From NCBI GenBank assembly GCA_902557385.1, contig CACDZF010000007.1, positions 1 through 48,154 of the forward strand: a DNA stretch of 48,154 nucleotides, in the 5' to 3' direction. The DNA comes from an uncultured Pelagibacteraceae bacterium (GTDB lineage: Bacteria > Pseudomonadota > Alphaproteobacteria > Pelagibacterales > Pelagibacteraceae). Shown piece after piece: positions 35,983 to 45,438 of the stretch (its first letter is position 1; each line of letters opens with the position of its first letter). The notes beneath the pieces were generated by a model, which saw only the letters and a list, made by a program, of their open reading frames with translations, was not told the DNA's origin and searched no databases. The position numbers were made by a program, and so were the translations under genes.

Positions 35983-36192
35983 ATGGGAAAAAAATTAAAA
36001 AAAAATGAGAAGAAAAAAACAAAAATTTTAAAAGCAATTGATAGACTGAAAAACAAAATTACGGCTAAAGAAAAAAAATTGTCAAAAGTTAATATTAAAA
36101 TTGCTGGTTTAGAAAAGAAGGTTGCAGAAAAAAAAGCAAAAAAGCTTGCTAAGGAAAATGCAAAGCAGTCTTCTGCATCTGTAAATAATTAA
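35983..36192 (+). CDS. Lysine-rich coiled-coil mini-protein of unknown function
   Basis: I know no characterised family. The 69 residues include about 24 lysines, arranged in one long amphipathic or coiled-coil helix with few aromatic residues and no hydrophobic segment, ending in a Ser/Asn tail. The ATG at 35983 follows a perfect GGAGG (35973-35977) with five bases between; an upstream TTG in frame at 35971 would bury that site and is rejected. Such a strong ribosome site is rare in this window and suggests high expression. Nucleic-acid or polyphosphate binding is conceivable from charge alone. Confidence 0.72.
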   Translation: MGKKLKKNEKKKTKILKAIDRLKNKITAKEKKLSKVNIKIAGLEKKVAEKKAKKLAKENAKQSSASVNN

Positions 36193-36207
36193 AATTCAAT
36201 AAATCAT

Positions 36208-36241
36208 CTTTCTCCCTTGTTATTTAAGCAAAGGGAGAAAG
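36208..36241 (+). terminator. Hairpin after the lysine-rich mini-gene, probable terminator or RNA 3' end
   Basis: An 11-base perfect stem CTTTCTCCCTT / AAGGGAGAAAG with a 12-base loop, 15 bases after the stop codon. It is the strongest G+C hairpin in this AT-rich spacer. A clear U tract does not follow, so it may work with Rho or as a stabilising 3' structure. Confidence 0.6.
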
Positions 36242-36381
36242 TAGTTAATTAACAAAATTTAAATTAAACGGAGGGGGAAATAATTAGTTTAAATATTTTA
36301 AATTTTGTAAATACCTTTTAAAAAAACTAAGTTACAAAAATATTTACTTATTGTTAAAGTTTAATTAAATTCAGTTTATTT

Positions 36382-37887
36382 TTAATTATTTGAATAAATT
36401 ACTCTTGGCTCTAAAAATAATTCTCTAGCAAGAGCTTTAAATCTTTTAGTAACTTGTTTTGAGATTATTTCTTGATGTTGTGATGGAATTTTCAAAAATA
36501 CAGCATTACCTCTTTTATACAATTTAAACTCTTCAAGAAATATCGTAGATATCGAGGTCAATGATTGTGAAAATCTCAATGCAGCTCCCACTTGTTTGCT
36601 TGAAAAAATTTCATTATTATTTAAAAAAGTTAGGTACTCCATTTTTGGATTATGTTTGATACTGCAGTAGCGCCAATAACATGACAAAGCTAATTGTATT
36701 CTTTCTTTGTGTGTCAGTCTAAGTAACGGAGTGTTTATCGTTTCTTGAAATACCAATTCGGCTTTTTGAAATGCTCCTAATCCCCAATCCATATGGCTTA
36801 ATACACATGCTAGATATAATAATTTCTTATTAAAATGTTCATTGCCTTCAAAAACTGGCTGAATAAAATCATAATATTTTTTATAGTTCGATACTAGATC
36901 ACCTCTTTTTTTTGCAACATTCTCAAGTGCTTTGTAAAAGGTTTCAGATTCTTTTACATCTTTAAAATAGTCAATTGATAAAGAACCTTCACGCAAACCA
37001 CTTATAGAACAAATTATATTTCTTGGATTTGTAACTCTCATAATTTCATCAAGTATAATGCAACTATAGGGTAAATATGGTGTTCTAGATTTTGAAATAT
37101 ACTCAACTGTTTTAAGTTTAGATTTATTAAAAGATGAAATTTTATCTACAAACTTAGATAAAACATTGTTATCAATACTATATTGATGAATTATATGTAC
37201 CGGATGATTATTTTGAAAAAGATGTAACTTAAATAATGCACGCCAAGTACCTCCAACTAAATATAAATTATTAAACTTCTTTTTTGAGAGCCATTTTTCA
37301 TCTCTTAATAATTTTTTAATATATTTTGCTAAATTTCTTTTTTTAACTATAGGATTATTTAATAATCTTAAAACACCAACGGGTAATGAGGTTGTATTGG
37401 TTACAATATTGTTTTCAACTCGGGCTAACTCCAAACTACCACCTCCAAGATCAGCAACTAATCCATCAACATTTTCAAAACCTATTTTTACTCCCTCAGC
37501 TGAGCATGTAGCTTCTTCTTCGCCTGATAATATATTAATCTTAGTTTTAAAAAGTTTTTCAACTTCATCAATAAAAGGTTTTGTATCAGTTGCTTCTCTT
37601 ATAACTGCTGTTGCAATAATCTTTAGATTTGTGATTTTTGAAATATTTAAAATTTCAGAAAATCTTTTTAAAACTTTTAAAGCATATTCAGTACCAGATC
37701 TGTGAAGTTTTTTCGATTTATCTAAATTTTTTCCAAGTTCACAAACAGCTTTTTCATTAAAAAAAGGCACACGAGAAGAACTGAAATCTTCATAAATTAG
37801 CATTCTTATAGAGTTTGATCCAATGTCTATTATAGCTAATTTTGCCTGTTTAAATTTTAAACTATTTTTAGTTTTAATTACTTCCAC
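36382..37887 (-). CDS. ppx: Exopolyphosphatase (Ppx/GppA family)
   Basis: Releases phosphate from polyphosphate ends or hydrolyses pppGpp. The ASKHA ATPase fold shows AIIDIGSNSIRMLIYE, GEEEATCSAEGV and LVADLGGGSLELARV. A C-terminal HD-like helical domain follows, as usual for 500-residue members (501 here). The start overlaps the ppk1 stop by 14 bases, so synthesis and degradation enzymes for polyphosphate are co-expressed. Confidence 0.92.
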   Translation of the reverse strand: MEVIKTKNSLKFKQAKLAIIDIGSNSIRMLIYEDFSSSRVPFFNEKAVCELGKNLDKSKKLHRSGTEYALKVLKRFSEILNISKITNLKIIATAVIREATDTKPFIDEVEKLFKTKINILSGEEEATCSAEGVKIGFENVDGLVADLGGGSLELARVENNIVTNTTSLPVGVLRLLNNPIVKKRNLAKYIKKLLRDEKWLSKKKFNNLYLVGGTWRALFKLHLFQNNHPVHIIHQYSIDNNVLSKFVDKISSFNKSKLKTVEYISKSRTPYLPYSCIILDEIMRVTNPRNIICSISGLREGSLSIDYFKDVKESETFYKALENVAKKRGDLVSNYKKYYDFIQPVFEGNEHFNKKLLYLACVLSHMDWGLGAFQKAELVFQETINTPLLRLTHKERIQLALSCYWRYCSIKHNPKMEYLTFLNNNEIFSSKQVGAALRFSQSLTSISTIFLEEFKLYKRGNAVFLKIPSQHQEIISKQVTKRFKALARELFLEPRVIYSNN

Positions 37888-40030
37888 TTTTAATCAATCT
37901 TAAGTGCAGTTGTTTAGGCTGCATTTTTAGTTTAGCTTTACCTCTTCCAGATAAGCTCGGATTATTCATAAAATATTCATGAGCTGAAAAGGAATCGTTA
38001 TTACTATATTTAATTTTTTTATAATTACCATCAGCATTGAGCTCCCAGCTCTGATTAGTATCAAGATAATTTGCTAACATTATTTGATCTAAAATTTGCT
38101 CATGAACAGTTTCATTTTCAATTGGCACTAGAAGTTCTACTCTTCTATTTAAATTTCTCGGCATTAAATCGGCTGAAGAAATATATACTTTTGCATTTCT
38201 ATTAGGCATTTTTTTTGTACCATTACTAAAGCAGTAAATTCTAGAATGCTCTAAAAATCTTCCTATGATACTTTTCACAACTATGTTTTCTGATCTATCT
38301 TTAACTCCTGGTCTTAAACAACAAACACCCCTTACAAATAAATGAATTTTTACACCAGCATTCGAAGCTTCATAAAATTTATCAATAATTTCTGGATCTA
38401 CTAAAGAGTTCATTTTTGCCCAAATAGCTGCAAATTTTCCATTTTTAGAATTTTTAATTTCAGCATCAATATTTTCATTTAAGGTTTGCCTCATATTTAC
38501 TGGCGAAATAGACATTTTATTTAAATTTTTTGGTTTTGCGTATCCTGTTACATAATTGAAAAACTTTTCAACATCTGATGCCATTTTCTTATCACAACTA
38601 AATAAAGACAAATCAGTGTAAATTTTAGCATTTACTGGATGATAATTGCCAGTTCCTAAATGAAAATAAGTTTGTATTTTACCCTGTTCTCTTCTTAAAA
38701 CTAATGATGATTTTGCATGAGTTTTATATTTAGCAAAACCATAAACAATTTGAACACCTACTTTTTCTAAACTTCTTGATAGTTGAATATTAGCTTCCTC
38801 ATCAAATCTAGCTTTAATTTCAATTAAAGCGGTAACTGTTTTTCCGTTCTCTGCAGCGGTTATTAAAGCTTTAACAATTGGTGAGTCTAGAGTTGTTCTA
38901 TATAAAGTTTGTTTAATAGCTATAACTTTTTTATCATTTGCTGCTTGGTTTAAAAATTCAATTACTGAGTCAAATGTTTCAAAAGGATGATGAACAACTA
39001 AATCTTTCTTTTTAATAGTTTCAAAAAAATTATCATTATATTCTTTTAATCTTTCAACTTCTCTAGGCGTAAAATGCTTAAATCTTAATTTTGGATTTTT
39101 TACTTTACATATTTGATCTATATCTTGAATTCCAACAAGGCCAGATACATCATAAATATAGTCAGGATTTATATCTAATTTATTAGTTATAAATCTTACC
39201 AATTCGTTATCGCTATTTTCAAGAACCTCTAAACGAACAATATCACCCGTTCTACGTCTTTTTAAAGCCAATTCAAAAGATCTAACTAAATCTTCTGCTT
39301 CCTCTTGAATCTCTACATCGCTGTCTCTTATTACTCTAAAAATCATTTTATTTTCTAAATCATGATCTGGAAAAATTTCATTAGCAAAAAAACTTATTAC
39401 GTCATCTAGAATAACAAACTTCTTATGATTTTTAGAAGACTCTATTTCAATAAATCTAGATAATGCTTTTGGTATTACAATTATTGAGTTTAAAATCCTT
39501 TTTTTATTTTTTTTTCTTAACTTCATTGCAATTGCTCTTCCTTGATTGATTATAAAAGGAAATGGGTGTGCAGGATCAATTGCTGATGGCGTTAATAAAG
39601 GGTAAATCTCTTCTTTAAATATTTCTAGAAGTTTTTTTTTATCCTTAGTATTTAAATTAACTGGTTTAACTAAACTGATATTATTTTTTTTTAATTCCTT
39701 AATCAGTTGAATAAAAATTTTGTTCTGTTTTTTTAATAGATTCTTAGTTTCAAGCACTACCTCATCCATTTGCTCTTCAGGTGTCAAACCATCAGAACTT
39801 AATGAGTCAACTTCTTGTTTTATTTGACTATATAATCCAGCAACTCGGACCATAAAAAATTCATCTAGATTAGACCCAGCAATTGATAAAAACTTTACTC
39901 TTTCATAAAGAGGATTTTCGATATTTTGTGCCTCTAAAAGTACTCTGTCGTTGAATTTTAACCAAGAAAGCTCTCTATTTATATATTTAGATTTCAGCTC
40001 TTCTTTATGTTGTTTTTTTAAAGCAGTCAT
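37874..40030 (-). CDS. ppk1: Polyphosphate kinase 1
   Basis: Polymerises ATP gamma-phosphate into polyphosphate, via a phosphohistidine. It begins YINRELSWLKFNDRVLLEA, the N domain signature; catalytic region motifs include YGFAKYKTHAKSSLV (phosphorylated His position), YFHLGTGNYHPVNAKIYTD and GRFLEHSRIY. Length is 718. Thirteen bases separate its start from the divergent SixA-like gene. Together with ppx and the pst genes it forms a phosphate storage and uptake block. Confidence 0.95.
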   Translation of the reverse strand: MTALKKQHKEELKSKYINRELSWLKFNDRVLLEAQNIENPLYERVKFLSIAGSNLDEFFMVRVAGLYSQIKQEVDSLSSDGLTPEEQMDEVVLETKNLLKKQNKIFIQLIKELKKNNISLVKPVNLNTKDKKKLLEIFKEEIYPLLTPSAIDPAHPFPFIINQGRAIAMKLRKKNKKRILNSIIVIPKALSRFIEIESSKNHKKFVILDDVISFFANEIFPDHDLENKMIFRVIRDSDVEIQEEAEDLVRSFELALKRRRTGDIVRLEVLENSDNELVRFITNKLDINPDYIYDVSGLVGIQDIDQICKVKNPKLRFKHFTPREVERLKEYNDNFFETIKKKDLVVHHPFETFDSVIEFLNQAANDKKVIAIKQTLYRTTLDSPIVKALITAAENGKTVTALIEIKARFDEEANIQLSRSLEKVGVQIVYGFAKYKTHAKSSLVLRREQGKIQTYFHLGTGNYHPVNAKIYTDLSLFSCDKKMASDVEKFFNYVTGYAKPKNLNKMSISPVNMRQTLNENIDAEIKNSKNGKFAAIWAKMNSLVDPEIIDKFYEASNAGVKIHLFVRGVCCLRPGVKDRSENIVVKSIIGRFLEHSRIYCFSNGTKKMPNRNAKVYISSADLMPRNLNRRVELLVPIENETVHEQILDQIMLANYLDTNQSWELNADGNYKKIKYSNNDSFSAHEYFMNNPSLSGRGKAKLKMQPKQLHLRLIKSGSN

Positions 40031-40043
40031 ATATTTAGATTTT

Positions 40044-40568
40044 ATGTATCAATTATACGTCATGAGACACGCAAAATCTAGTTGGGATGATTTAAGTATT
40101 AATGATTTTGATAGACCACTTAGTAAAAGAGGCAAGAAAAATGCAAAAATGATTTGTGAATTTTTTGTTAAAAAAAAATTTAAATTTGATTATGCATTAA
40201 TTTCATCATCAAAAAGAACAAAAAAAACTTTTCAAATTTTGTCCAAGAAAATTGATAGGCCAAAAAAAGTTAATTTTTCAAAAGATTTATATTTAGTTGA
40301 TGAGAATGCAATTACAAAAAAAATTAAAGAAATATCCAGTGAATATAAATCAATTTTGATTATAAACCATGAACCATCAGTGAAAAATTTAGTACGAAAT
40401 CTTACAAAAAATCATAATACGAATAATTTTAAACTAATGAATTATAAATTCCCAACAGCAGCATTTGCAAAAATTGATTTTGATATTAAATCCTGGAATG
40501 AAATTGAGAAAAAAGGAGTTTTAAAAGAATTTATAAGACCCAAAGATCTTCAAGATTCTAAAGAATAA
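40044..40568 (+). CDS. sixA: SixA-like histidine phosphatase
   Basis: Small branch-1 histidine phosphatase with the catalytic RHA motif in YVMRHAKSSWDD and a second histidine in ILIINHEPSVKNL. SixA acts on phosphohistidine in phosphorelay and PTS proteins; the substrate here is unknown. The ATG at 40044 is used, since the open frame upstream runs antisense into ppk1. Length is 174. Its 3' end overlaps phoB by 19 bases in convergent orientation. Confidence 0.85.
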   Translation: MYQLYVMRHAKSSWDDLSINDFDRPLSKRGKKNAKMICEFFVKKKFKFDYALISSSKRTKKTFQILSKKIDRPKKVNFSKDLYLVDENAITKKIKEISSEYKSILIINHEPSVKNLVRNLTKNHNTNNFKLMNYKFPTAAFAKIDFDIKSWNEIEKKGVLKEFIRPKDLQDSKE

Positions 40569-41233
40569 CCAGCTGATCTCACTGTTCTAATTAAAGGTTT
40601 TGTATTTTGTATGTTAATTGCTTGTCTTAATCTTCTAATATGAACATCTACTGTTCTAGACTCAACATATATATTTTCCCCCCAAACATTGTTTAAAAGT
40701 TGTTCTCTTGAATAAACTCTTTTTGGATTTTTGATAAAAAAATCTAATAGTTTAAATTCAGTTGGACCTAAAGTAATTTCCTTATCTTTTCTATAAACTC
40801 TTTTTGTAATCCGATCTATTTTTAAATCAGTAAATTCTACAACGTCTGATGATGATTGAGGCTTAGATCTTCTCAATAAAGATTTAATTCTAGCATTTAA
40901 TTCTTTTTGACTAAAAGGTTTAGTTACATAATCATCTGCACCTGTATCAAATGCTTTTAATTTGTCTTCTTCCTCCCCTTTTGCAGTTAACATAATGACA
41001 GGAATATCATTAAACTTATCATCTTTTTTTAAGTTTTTACAAATTTCAACACCAGATAATTCAGGTAACATCCAATCCATTAATATCAAATCTGGCTGTT
41101 TTGATTTTATTTGTTTAAGAGCATCTTCTCCATTTTCTGAATGACTGACTTTATAACCTTCTTTTTCAAGATTGTACTTTAACAAACTAACAATTGATGC
41201 TTCATCTTCAGCTATGAAAACATGAGCTGACAT
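40550..41233 (-). CDS. phoB: Phosphate regulon response regulator PhoB
   Basis: OmpR-family regulator. The receiver domain has the phosphoacceptor Asp53 in LILMDWMLPELSG, Thr/Lys switch residues in MLTAKGE and YVTKPFS, and the C-terminal winged helix contains LGPTEFKLLDFF and RTVDVHIRRLRQAI. Length is 227. It is the last gene of the phosphate run, 3 bases after phoU, and its cognate kinase lies at the far upstream end. Confidence 0.95.
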   Translation of the reverse strand: MSAHVFIAEDEASIVSLLKYNLEKEGYKVSHSENGEDALKQIKSKQPDLILMDWMLPELSGVEICKNLKKDDKFNDIPVIMLTAKGEEEDKLKAFDTGADDYVTKPFSQKELNARIKSLLRRSKPQSSSDVVEFTDLKIDRITKRVYRKDKEITLGPTEFKLLDFFIKNPKRVYSREQLLNNVWGENIYVESRTVDVHIRRLRQAINIQNTKPLIRTVRSAGYSLES

Positions 41234-41236
41234 AAA

Positions 41237-41944
41237 TCATTTTTCTCCAGTTACAATTGGCTCGGTGCCCTTAGGTCTATCACCTTCTAAATATTCACCT
41301 TTAGCTAAATAATAAATTTGTTCTGCAACATTTGTAGTATGATCACCAATACGCTCAACGTTTTTGGTCACAAACAACAAGTGAGTTCCATCCTCTAAAT
41401 TTTTTTCATTTTCTTTGAGATATTTTATAACTTCTTGCATACATAGATTTGTTAGATCATCTATTTGCTCATCACCTTCCCAAACATTTACTGCCATTGA
41501 CGCAGATCTTTCTAGATAAGCGTCTAATGTTGATTTTAATTGTTTTTGAACACCGTTAGATACTCTATTTAATGAATCTACCAAATTCTTTGGAAGATGT
41601 TCATTAAGCAAAAGTGTTCTCTTGGATATATTTTTTGCTAAATCACCTATTCTTTCTAAATCTGAAGACATTTTCAAAGCTGTTACTGTCTCTCTTAAAT
41701 CAATTGCCATAGGTTGTCTCAATGCAATTAAACTTACGACTTGTTGTTCAATCAAAGTTTCATATTTATCTATTTTTTCATCGTCTTGAATTACTGCTTC
41801 CGCAAAGTCGCTATTTCTTGTGGTAATGGCTTGAATTGCTTTACCCAAAGCTTCCTCACATGCACTTCCCATTTTAATGATATTAGCATTTAGATTTTTG
41901 AGTTCTTCTTCGTAAGATTTAACTGTATGTGGTGCCTCAGACAT
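41237..41944 (-). CDS. phoU: Phosphate transport regulator PhoU
   Basis: Helical protein linking the Pst transporter with PhoR signalling. Two PhoU repeats are visible, with DLRETVTALKMSSDLERIGDLAKNI in the first and LLFVTKNVERIGDHTTNVAEQIYYL in the second (metal-binding ExxxD-type motifs). Length is 235. The start shares one base with the pstB stop (TAATG). Confidence 0.95.
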   Translation of the reverse strand: MSEAPHTVKSYEEELKNLNANIIKMGSACEEALGKAIQAITTRNSDFAEAVIQDDEKIDKYETLIEQQVVSLIALRQPMAIDLRETVTALKMSSDLERIGDLAKNISKRTLLLNEHLPKNLVDSLNRVSNGVQKQLKSTLDAYLERSASMAVNVWEGDEQIDDLTNLCMQEVIKYLKENEKNLEDGTHLLFVTKNVERIGDHTTNVAEQIYYLAKGEYLEGDRPKGTEPIVTGEK

Positions 41945-42699
41945 TATCCAAACCTCCCGGTTATATAGTCCTGGGTTTTTTTATTATCAGGATTTTTAAA
42001 TATTTTATCAGTAGATCCATGTTCTATCAATTGTCCTAAGTGAAAAAAACCTGTATTTTGAGATACACGTGCCGCTTGAGCCATAGAATGAGTTACAATT
42101 ATTATTGTGTGCTCTTTTTTTAATTCATCAATCAATTCTTCAATTTGTGCTGTTGCTATAGGATCTAATGCTGAACAAGGCTCATCCATTAATATAACTT
42201 CAGGTCTTACAGAAATTGCTCTAGCAATACAAAGTCTTTGCTGTTGCCCTCCAGATAATCCAGTTCCAGGTTCATGCAACCTATCTTTTACCTCTTCCCA
42301 TAGTGCAGCTTTTTTTAAGCTAGTTTCAACAATTTCATCCATTTCTTGTTTTGATTGAGCTATACCATGAATTGTTGGACCGTAAGATACATTTTCATAT
42401 AAAGTTTTTGGGAAAGGATTAGGTTTTTGAAAAACCATACCAATTTTTTCTCTTAGTCTTACTACATCACAACCTTTATCATTGATATTAAAGTCATTAA
42501 TTAAAATTTCTCCTTTAACACTGCAGATATCAATTACATCATTCATTCTATTAAGACATCTTAGGAAAGTTGATTTACCACAACCAGATGGACCAATTAA
42601 TGCCGTGACTTGATTTTCCTCAATATCTAAACTTATATTAAAGAGTGCTTGTTTTTTTCCGTAAAAAACATCAACATCTTTTGCTTTAATCTTTATCAT
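41944..42699 (-). CDS. pstB: Phosphate ABC transporter ATP-binding protein
   Basis: ATPase of the high-affinity phosphate importer. Walker A is [10 protein letters not shown]-loop [10 protein letters not shown], signature [14 protein letters not shown], Walker [14 protein letters not shown], switch His in VTHSMAQA. The ATG at 42699 is preferred over an upstream in-frame start at 42720: it has GGAG five bases upstream and begins just after the pstA stop. Length is 251. Confidence 0.95.
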   Translation of the reverse strand: MIKIKAKDVDVFYGKKQALFNISLDIEENQVTALIGPSGCGKSTFLRCLNRMNDVIDICSVKGEILINDFNINDKGCDVVRLREKIGMVFQKPNPFPKTLYENVSYGPTIHGIAQSKQEMDEIVETSLKKAALWEEVKDRLHEPGTGLSGGQQQRLCIARAISVRPEVILMDEPCSALDPIATAQIEELIDELKKEHTIIIVTHSMAQAARVSQNTGFFHLGQLIEHGSTDKIFKNPDNKKTQDYITGRFG

Positions 42700-42700
42700 T

Positions 42701-43969
42701 TTAACTCCATTTTTTCTCAAACTTATGTCTTATTATTTGGGCAAATAAATTCATTATTATTAAAAAGCTAAGTAAGACCATTATACATGCTGAAACTTTT
42801 TCTACAAATCCCCTTTCAGCACTTTCAGCCCAAATATAAATTTGAACTGGTAAACTTGCAGCAGGATCCATAGGTGATCCAGGTATCGTGTTAACAAAAG
42901 CAACCATTCCAATTAAAATTAGGGGTGCAGTTTCTCCTAAAGCTTGAGCTAAACCAATTATTGTTCCTGATAACGTACCAGGCATAGAAAGAGGAACTGT
43001 ATGATGCATTGTGGTTTGCATTCGACTTGCTCCCATAGCAAGTGCTGCCTCTCTTATACTTGGTGGAACCGCTTTTAAAGATGCTCTAGCAGCTATAATT
43101 ATTGTTGGTAAAGTCATTAAGGACAAAGTGATACCTCCAACCAATGGGGTAGACCTTGGTAGTTGAAATATAGCTAATAAAACGCCTAACCCTAATAGAC
43201 CAAAAACTATAGATGGAACTGCTGCTAAGTTATTTATATTTACTTCAATAAAATCAGTGAATCTATTTTTAGGGGCAAATTCTTCAAGATAGATTGCTGC
43301 TAGAACCGCTACAGGAAAAGCTATCATTAAACAAACAAGTATAGAAAAAATTGAGCCCATAAATGAACTTGCTATTCCAGCTAGTTCTGCTTCTCTTGAG
43401 TCAGCATTTGTAAAAAAGCTAATATTAAATTTACTTTCAACATTACCATTTGCAACAAGTTGATCAAAAATTTTTAGTTGATAATCGCTTACTCTTCTTT
43501 GGTCTTCAGGTAAATCTCTTGGATAATTACCTTTAAAAACTTGATCTAAGTCATCAGATGCAGTTAGGTAAACTTCTTTGGTTTTTCCTAATAAATTTGG
43601 ATCTTTTAATAATTCTTGTTTTATCTCTCTTTCAAAGAAATAAGAAACCATTCTTTTTAATTGATTTTGTTGATCCTCATTAGCGTTAGGGTCTAAATTC
43701 CACATTGATTGAAGTGCTATTTCGTAATAGTCCGCATCTTCGATATCTTGTTTTGTTGGATTTTCATCTAACATCATTAATTCAGCATCAAAATTTACTG
43801 GAACAATGAGCCAAGTTTTTTGAAAAGCAGAATAGCCAGTTGAAAAAATTTTAAAAATAAAGATTGTTAAAAATAAAAGTGCCATAAAAATTGCACTTTG
43901 ACCGTATAAGCGAAATCTCTGCTCAGCCTTGTATCTTTTATTTAATAATTGTTCTTTATTTTTATTCAT
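42701..43969 (-). CDS. pstA: Phosphate ABC transporter permease PstA
   Basis: Permease subunit with six C-terminal membrane helices. The EAA loop appears as [22 protein letters not shown], and [13 protein letters not shown] is typical. Between the first hydrophobic segment (about residue 27-47) and the second there is a long soluble region of about 140 residues, a feature of the longer alphaproteobacterial PstA proteins (422 residues here, E. coli 296). The start overlaps the pstC stop by 8 bases (ATGAATAA). Confidence 0.93.
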   Translation of the reverse strand: MNKNKEQLLNKRYKAEQRFRLYGQSAIFMALLFLTIFIFKIFSTGYSAFQKTWLIVPVNFDAELMMLDENPTKQDIEDADYYEIALQSMWNLDPNANEDQQNQLKRMVSYFFEREIKQELLKDPNLLGKTKEVYLTASDDLDQVFKGNYPRDLPEDQRRVSDYQLKIFDQLVANGNVESKFNISFFTNADSREAELAGIASSFMGSIFSILVCLMIAFPVAVLAAIYLEEFAPKNRFTDFIEVNINNLAAVPSIVFGLLGLGVLLAIFQLPRSTPLVGGITLSLMTLPTIIIAARASLKAVPPSIREAALAMGASRMQTTMHHTVPLSMPGTLSGTIIGLAQALGETAPLILIGMVAFVNTIPGSPMDPAASLPVQIYIWAESAERGFVEKVSACIMVLLSFLIIMNLFAQIIRHKFEKKWS

Positions 43970-45347
43970 ATTTCTCTCTATATTTTTTAACTACTCTTAA
44001 GGCCACAATATTTAAACAAAGCGTTACTAAAAATAATGACATACCTAAAGCAAAAGCAGCTTGTGTTTTTGGGTCGCCAAAAGCTTGATCACCAATTAGA
44101 ATAACTACAATTTGAGCTGTAATTGTTGAAGTAGACTCTAATGGATTTAAAGTTAAATTAGCAGCTAAACCAGAGGCCATAACAACTATCATTGTTTCAC
44201 CAATAGCTCTTGAAACACCAAGTAAAATAGATCCAACTATCCCCGGCAATGCTGCAGGAAAAATAACTCTCTTGATTGTTTCTGATTTAGTTGCTCCCAT
44301 AGCGTAACTTCCATCTCTTAAACTTTGAGGCACACTTGTAATTACATCGTCACTTAAACTTGAAATAAATGGTATAATCATAATACCCATTACCCCTCCT
44401 GCCGCTAAAGCACTCTCAGCTGAAACTTCAAGACCCATTGAGGTTCCTAATTCTTTTAAAAATGGGCCAACAGTTAGGGCTGCAAAAAAACCATAAACAA
44501 CTGTTGGTATACCGGCTAAAATTTCAATTAAAGGTTTTGCATATTGTCTAACTTTACTTGATGCATATTCAGCTAAATAAATTCCACTCATTAATCCAAT
44601 TGGGATAGCAACGCACATAGCAATAAATGCAATAAAAAATGTGCCTGCAAAAATAGGGACCGCTCCAAAAGTATCAGAATACATTGACGGATCTAAAGCC
44701 TCAGAAGAATCTCTAACAAAAGCTTTTGCTGGATACCAGTGAGTTCCAAAGACAAAATCAAATAATGGAATTACTTTAAAAAAATCTATAGTTTGAAATA
44801 TAAGTGAGAAAACTATTCCAACAGTAGTTAATATTGCAGCTAAAGAAGCTGTAAATAAAACTGCGTTCAAAAATTTTTCAACTGGTTCTCTTGTTCTAGA
44901 ATTAGATGAAATTCTTTTATACGCATAAGCAACTGAAGCAATAATTATAGATAATACTATAACAACTTTTGAACTTTGAGCTATTGATCGAAGACTTAAA
45001 TATTTTTCAGCTGAAGCTTCAATAAAAGGTGTAATTTCTCCAGTGAATTGCCCTCGAGACAATGCTTTTGTTTTTTCGTATATTAAATTTAATTCATCAT
45101 CAAGATAACCTTGATTTGAATAATCATTTAAGACTAATAATTTTACAATTGTGGGCTCAAAAATTGCCCATAATGAAAAAATTATAAAGGCTGGTATTGC
45201 ACACCAGATTGCAAGATAATAACCATAAAATTGTGGTAATGCAGTTAATCTTTTTTTTGTAGATTGAATTGTATATGCTTTTTTGCGTCCAAAATAATAG
45301 CTTGTGAAACCTAAAAGAACAATAAATGTAAATAATATTAAGTTCAC
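43962..45347 (-). CDS. pstC: Phosphate ABC transporter permease PstC
   Basis: Second permease subunit. The EAA loop reads LRDGSYAMGATKSETIKRVIFP and is preceded by GIYLAEYASSKVRQ and EILAGIPTVVYGFFA. An N-terminal extension with extra hydrophobic segments and a soluble insert makes it 461 residues, longer than E. coli PstC. The start is GTG with a strong AAGGAG four bases upstream. It is separated from pstS by a terminator-like hairpin. Confidence 0.93.
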   Translation of the reverse strand: MNLILFTFIVLLGFTSYYFGRKKAYTIQSTKKRLTALPQFYGYYLAIWCAIPAFIIFSLWAIFEPTIVKLLVLNDYSNQGYLDDELNLIYEKTKALSRGQFTGEITPFIEASAEKYLSLRSIAQSSKVVIVLSIIIASVAYAYKRISSNSRTREPVEKFLNAVLFTASLAAILTTVGIVFSLIFQTIDFFKVIPLFDFVFGTHWYPAKAFVRDSSEALDPSMYSDTFGAVPIFAGTFFIAFIAMCVAIPIGLMSGIYLAEYASSKVRQYAKPLIEILAGIPTVVYGFFAALTVGPFLKELGTSMGLEVSAESALAAGGVMGIMIIPFISSLSDDVITSVPQSLRDGSYAMGATKSETIKRVIFPAALPGIVGSILLGVSRAIGETMIVVMASGLAANLTLNPLESTSTITAQIVVILIGDQAFGDPKTQAAFALGMSLFLVTLCLNIVALRVVKKYREKYE

Positions 45348-45382
45348 AGAATCTCCTTAAATGAGGACTTTACTCTTAATTT

Positions 45383-45414
45383 AAAAAAAAGGGGTCTAAA
45401 AAGACCCCCTTTTT
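45383..45414 (-). terminator. Intercistronic terminator/attenuator between pstS and pstC
   Basis: On the minus strand GGGGGTC-TTTTTA-GACCCC followed by eight T residues forms a compact Rho-independent terminator shape. Because pstC lies only 36 bases further on, it most likely acts as a partial terminator that gives more pstS than pstCAB message, or protects the pstS mRNA 3' end. Confidence 0.8.
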
Positions 45415-45438
45415 AATCATTTGTTAACAGAGGAATAA

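Noticed and set aside
36193..36300. Short frame starting at ATT after the GGAGGGGG patch
   Set aside because: ATT starts are very rare, and the peptide would be about 12 residues; I prefer to report the patch without a coding claim.
39951..40043. Longer N-terminus for the SixA-like gene from a TTG at 39951
   Set aside because: This part is antisense to ppk1, and family members begin just before the RHA motif.
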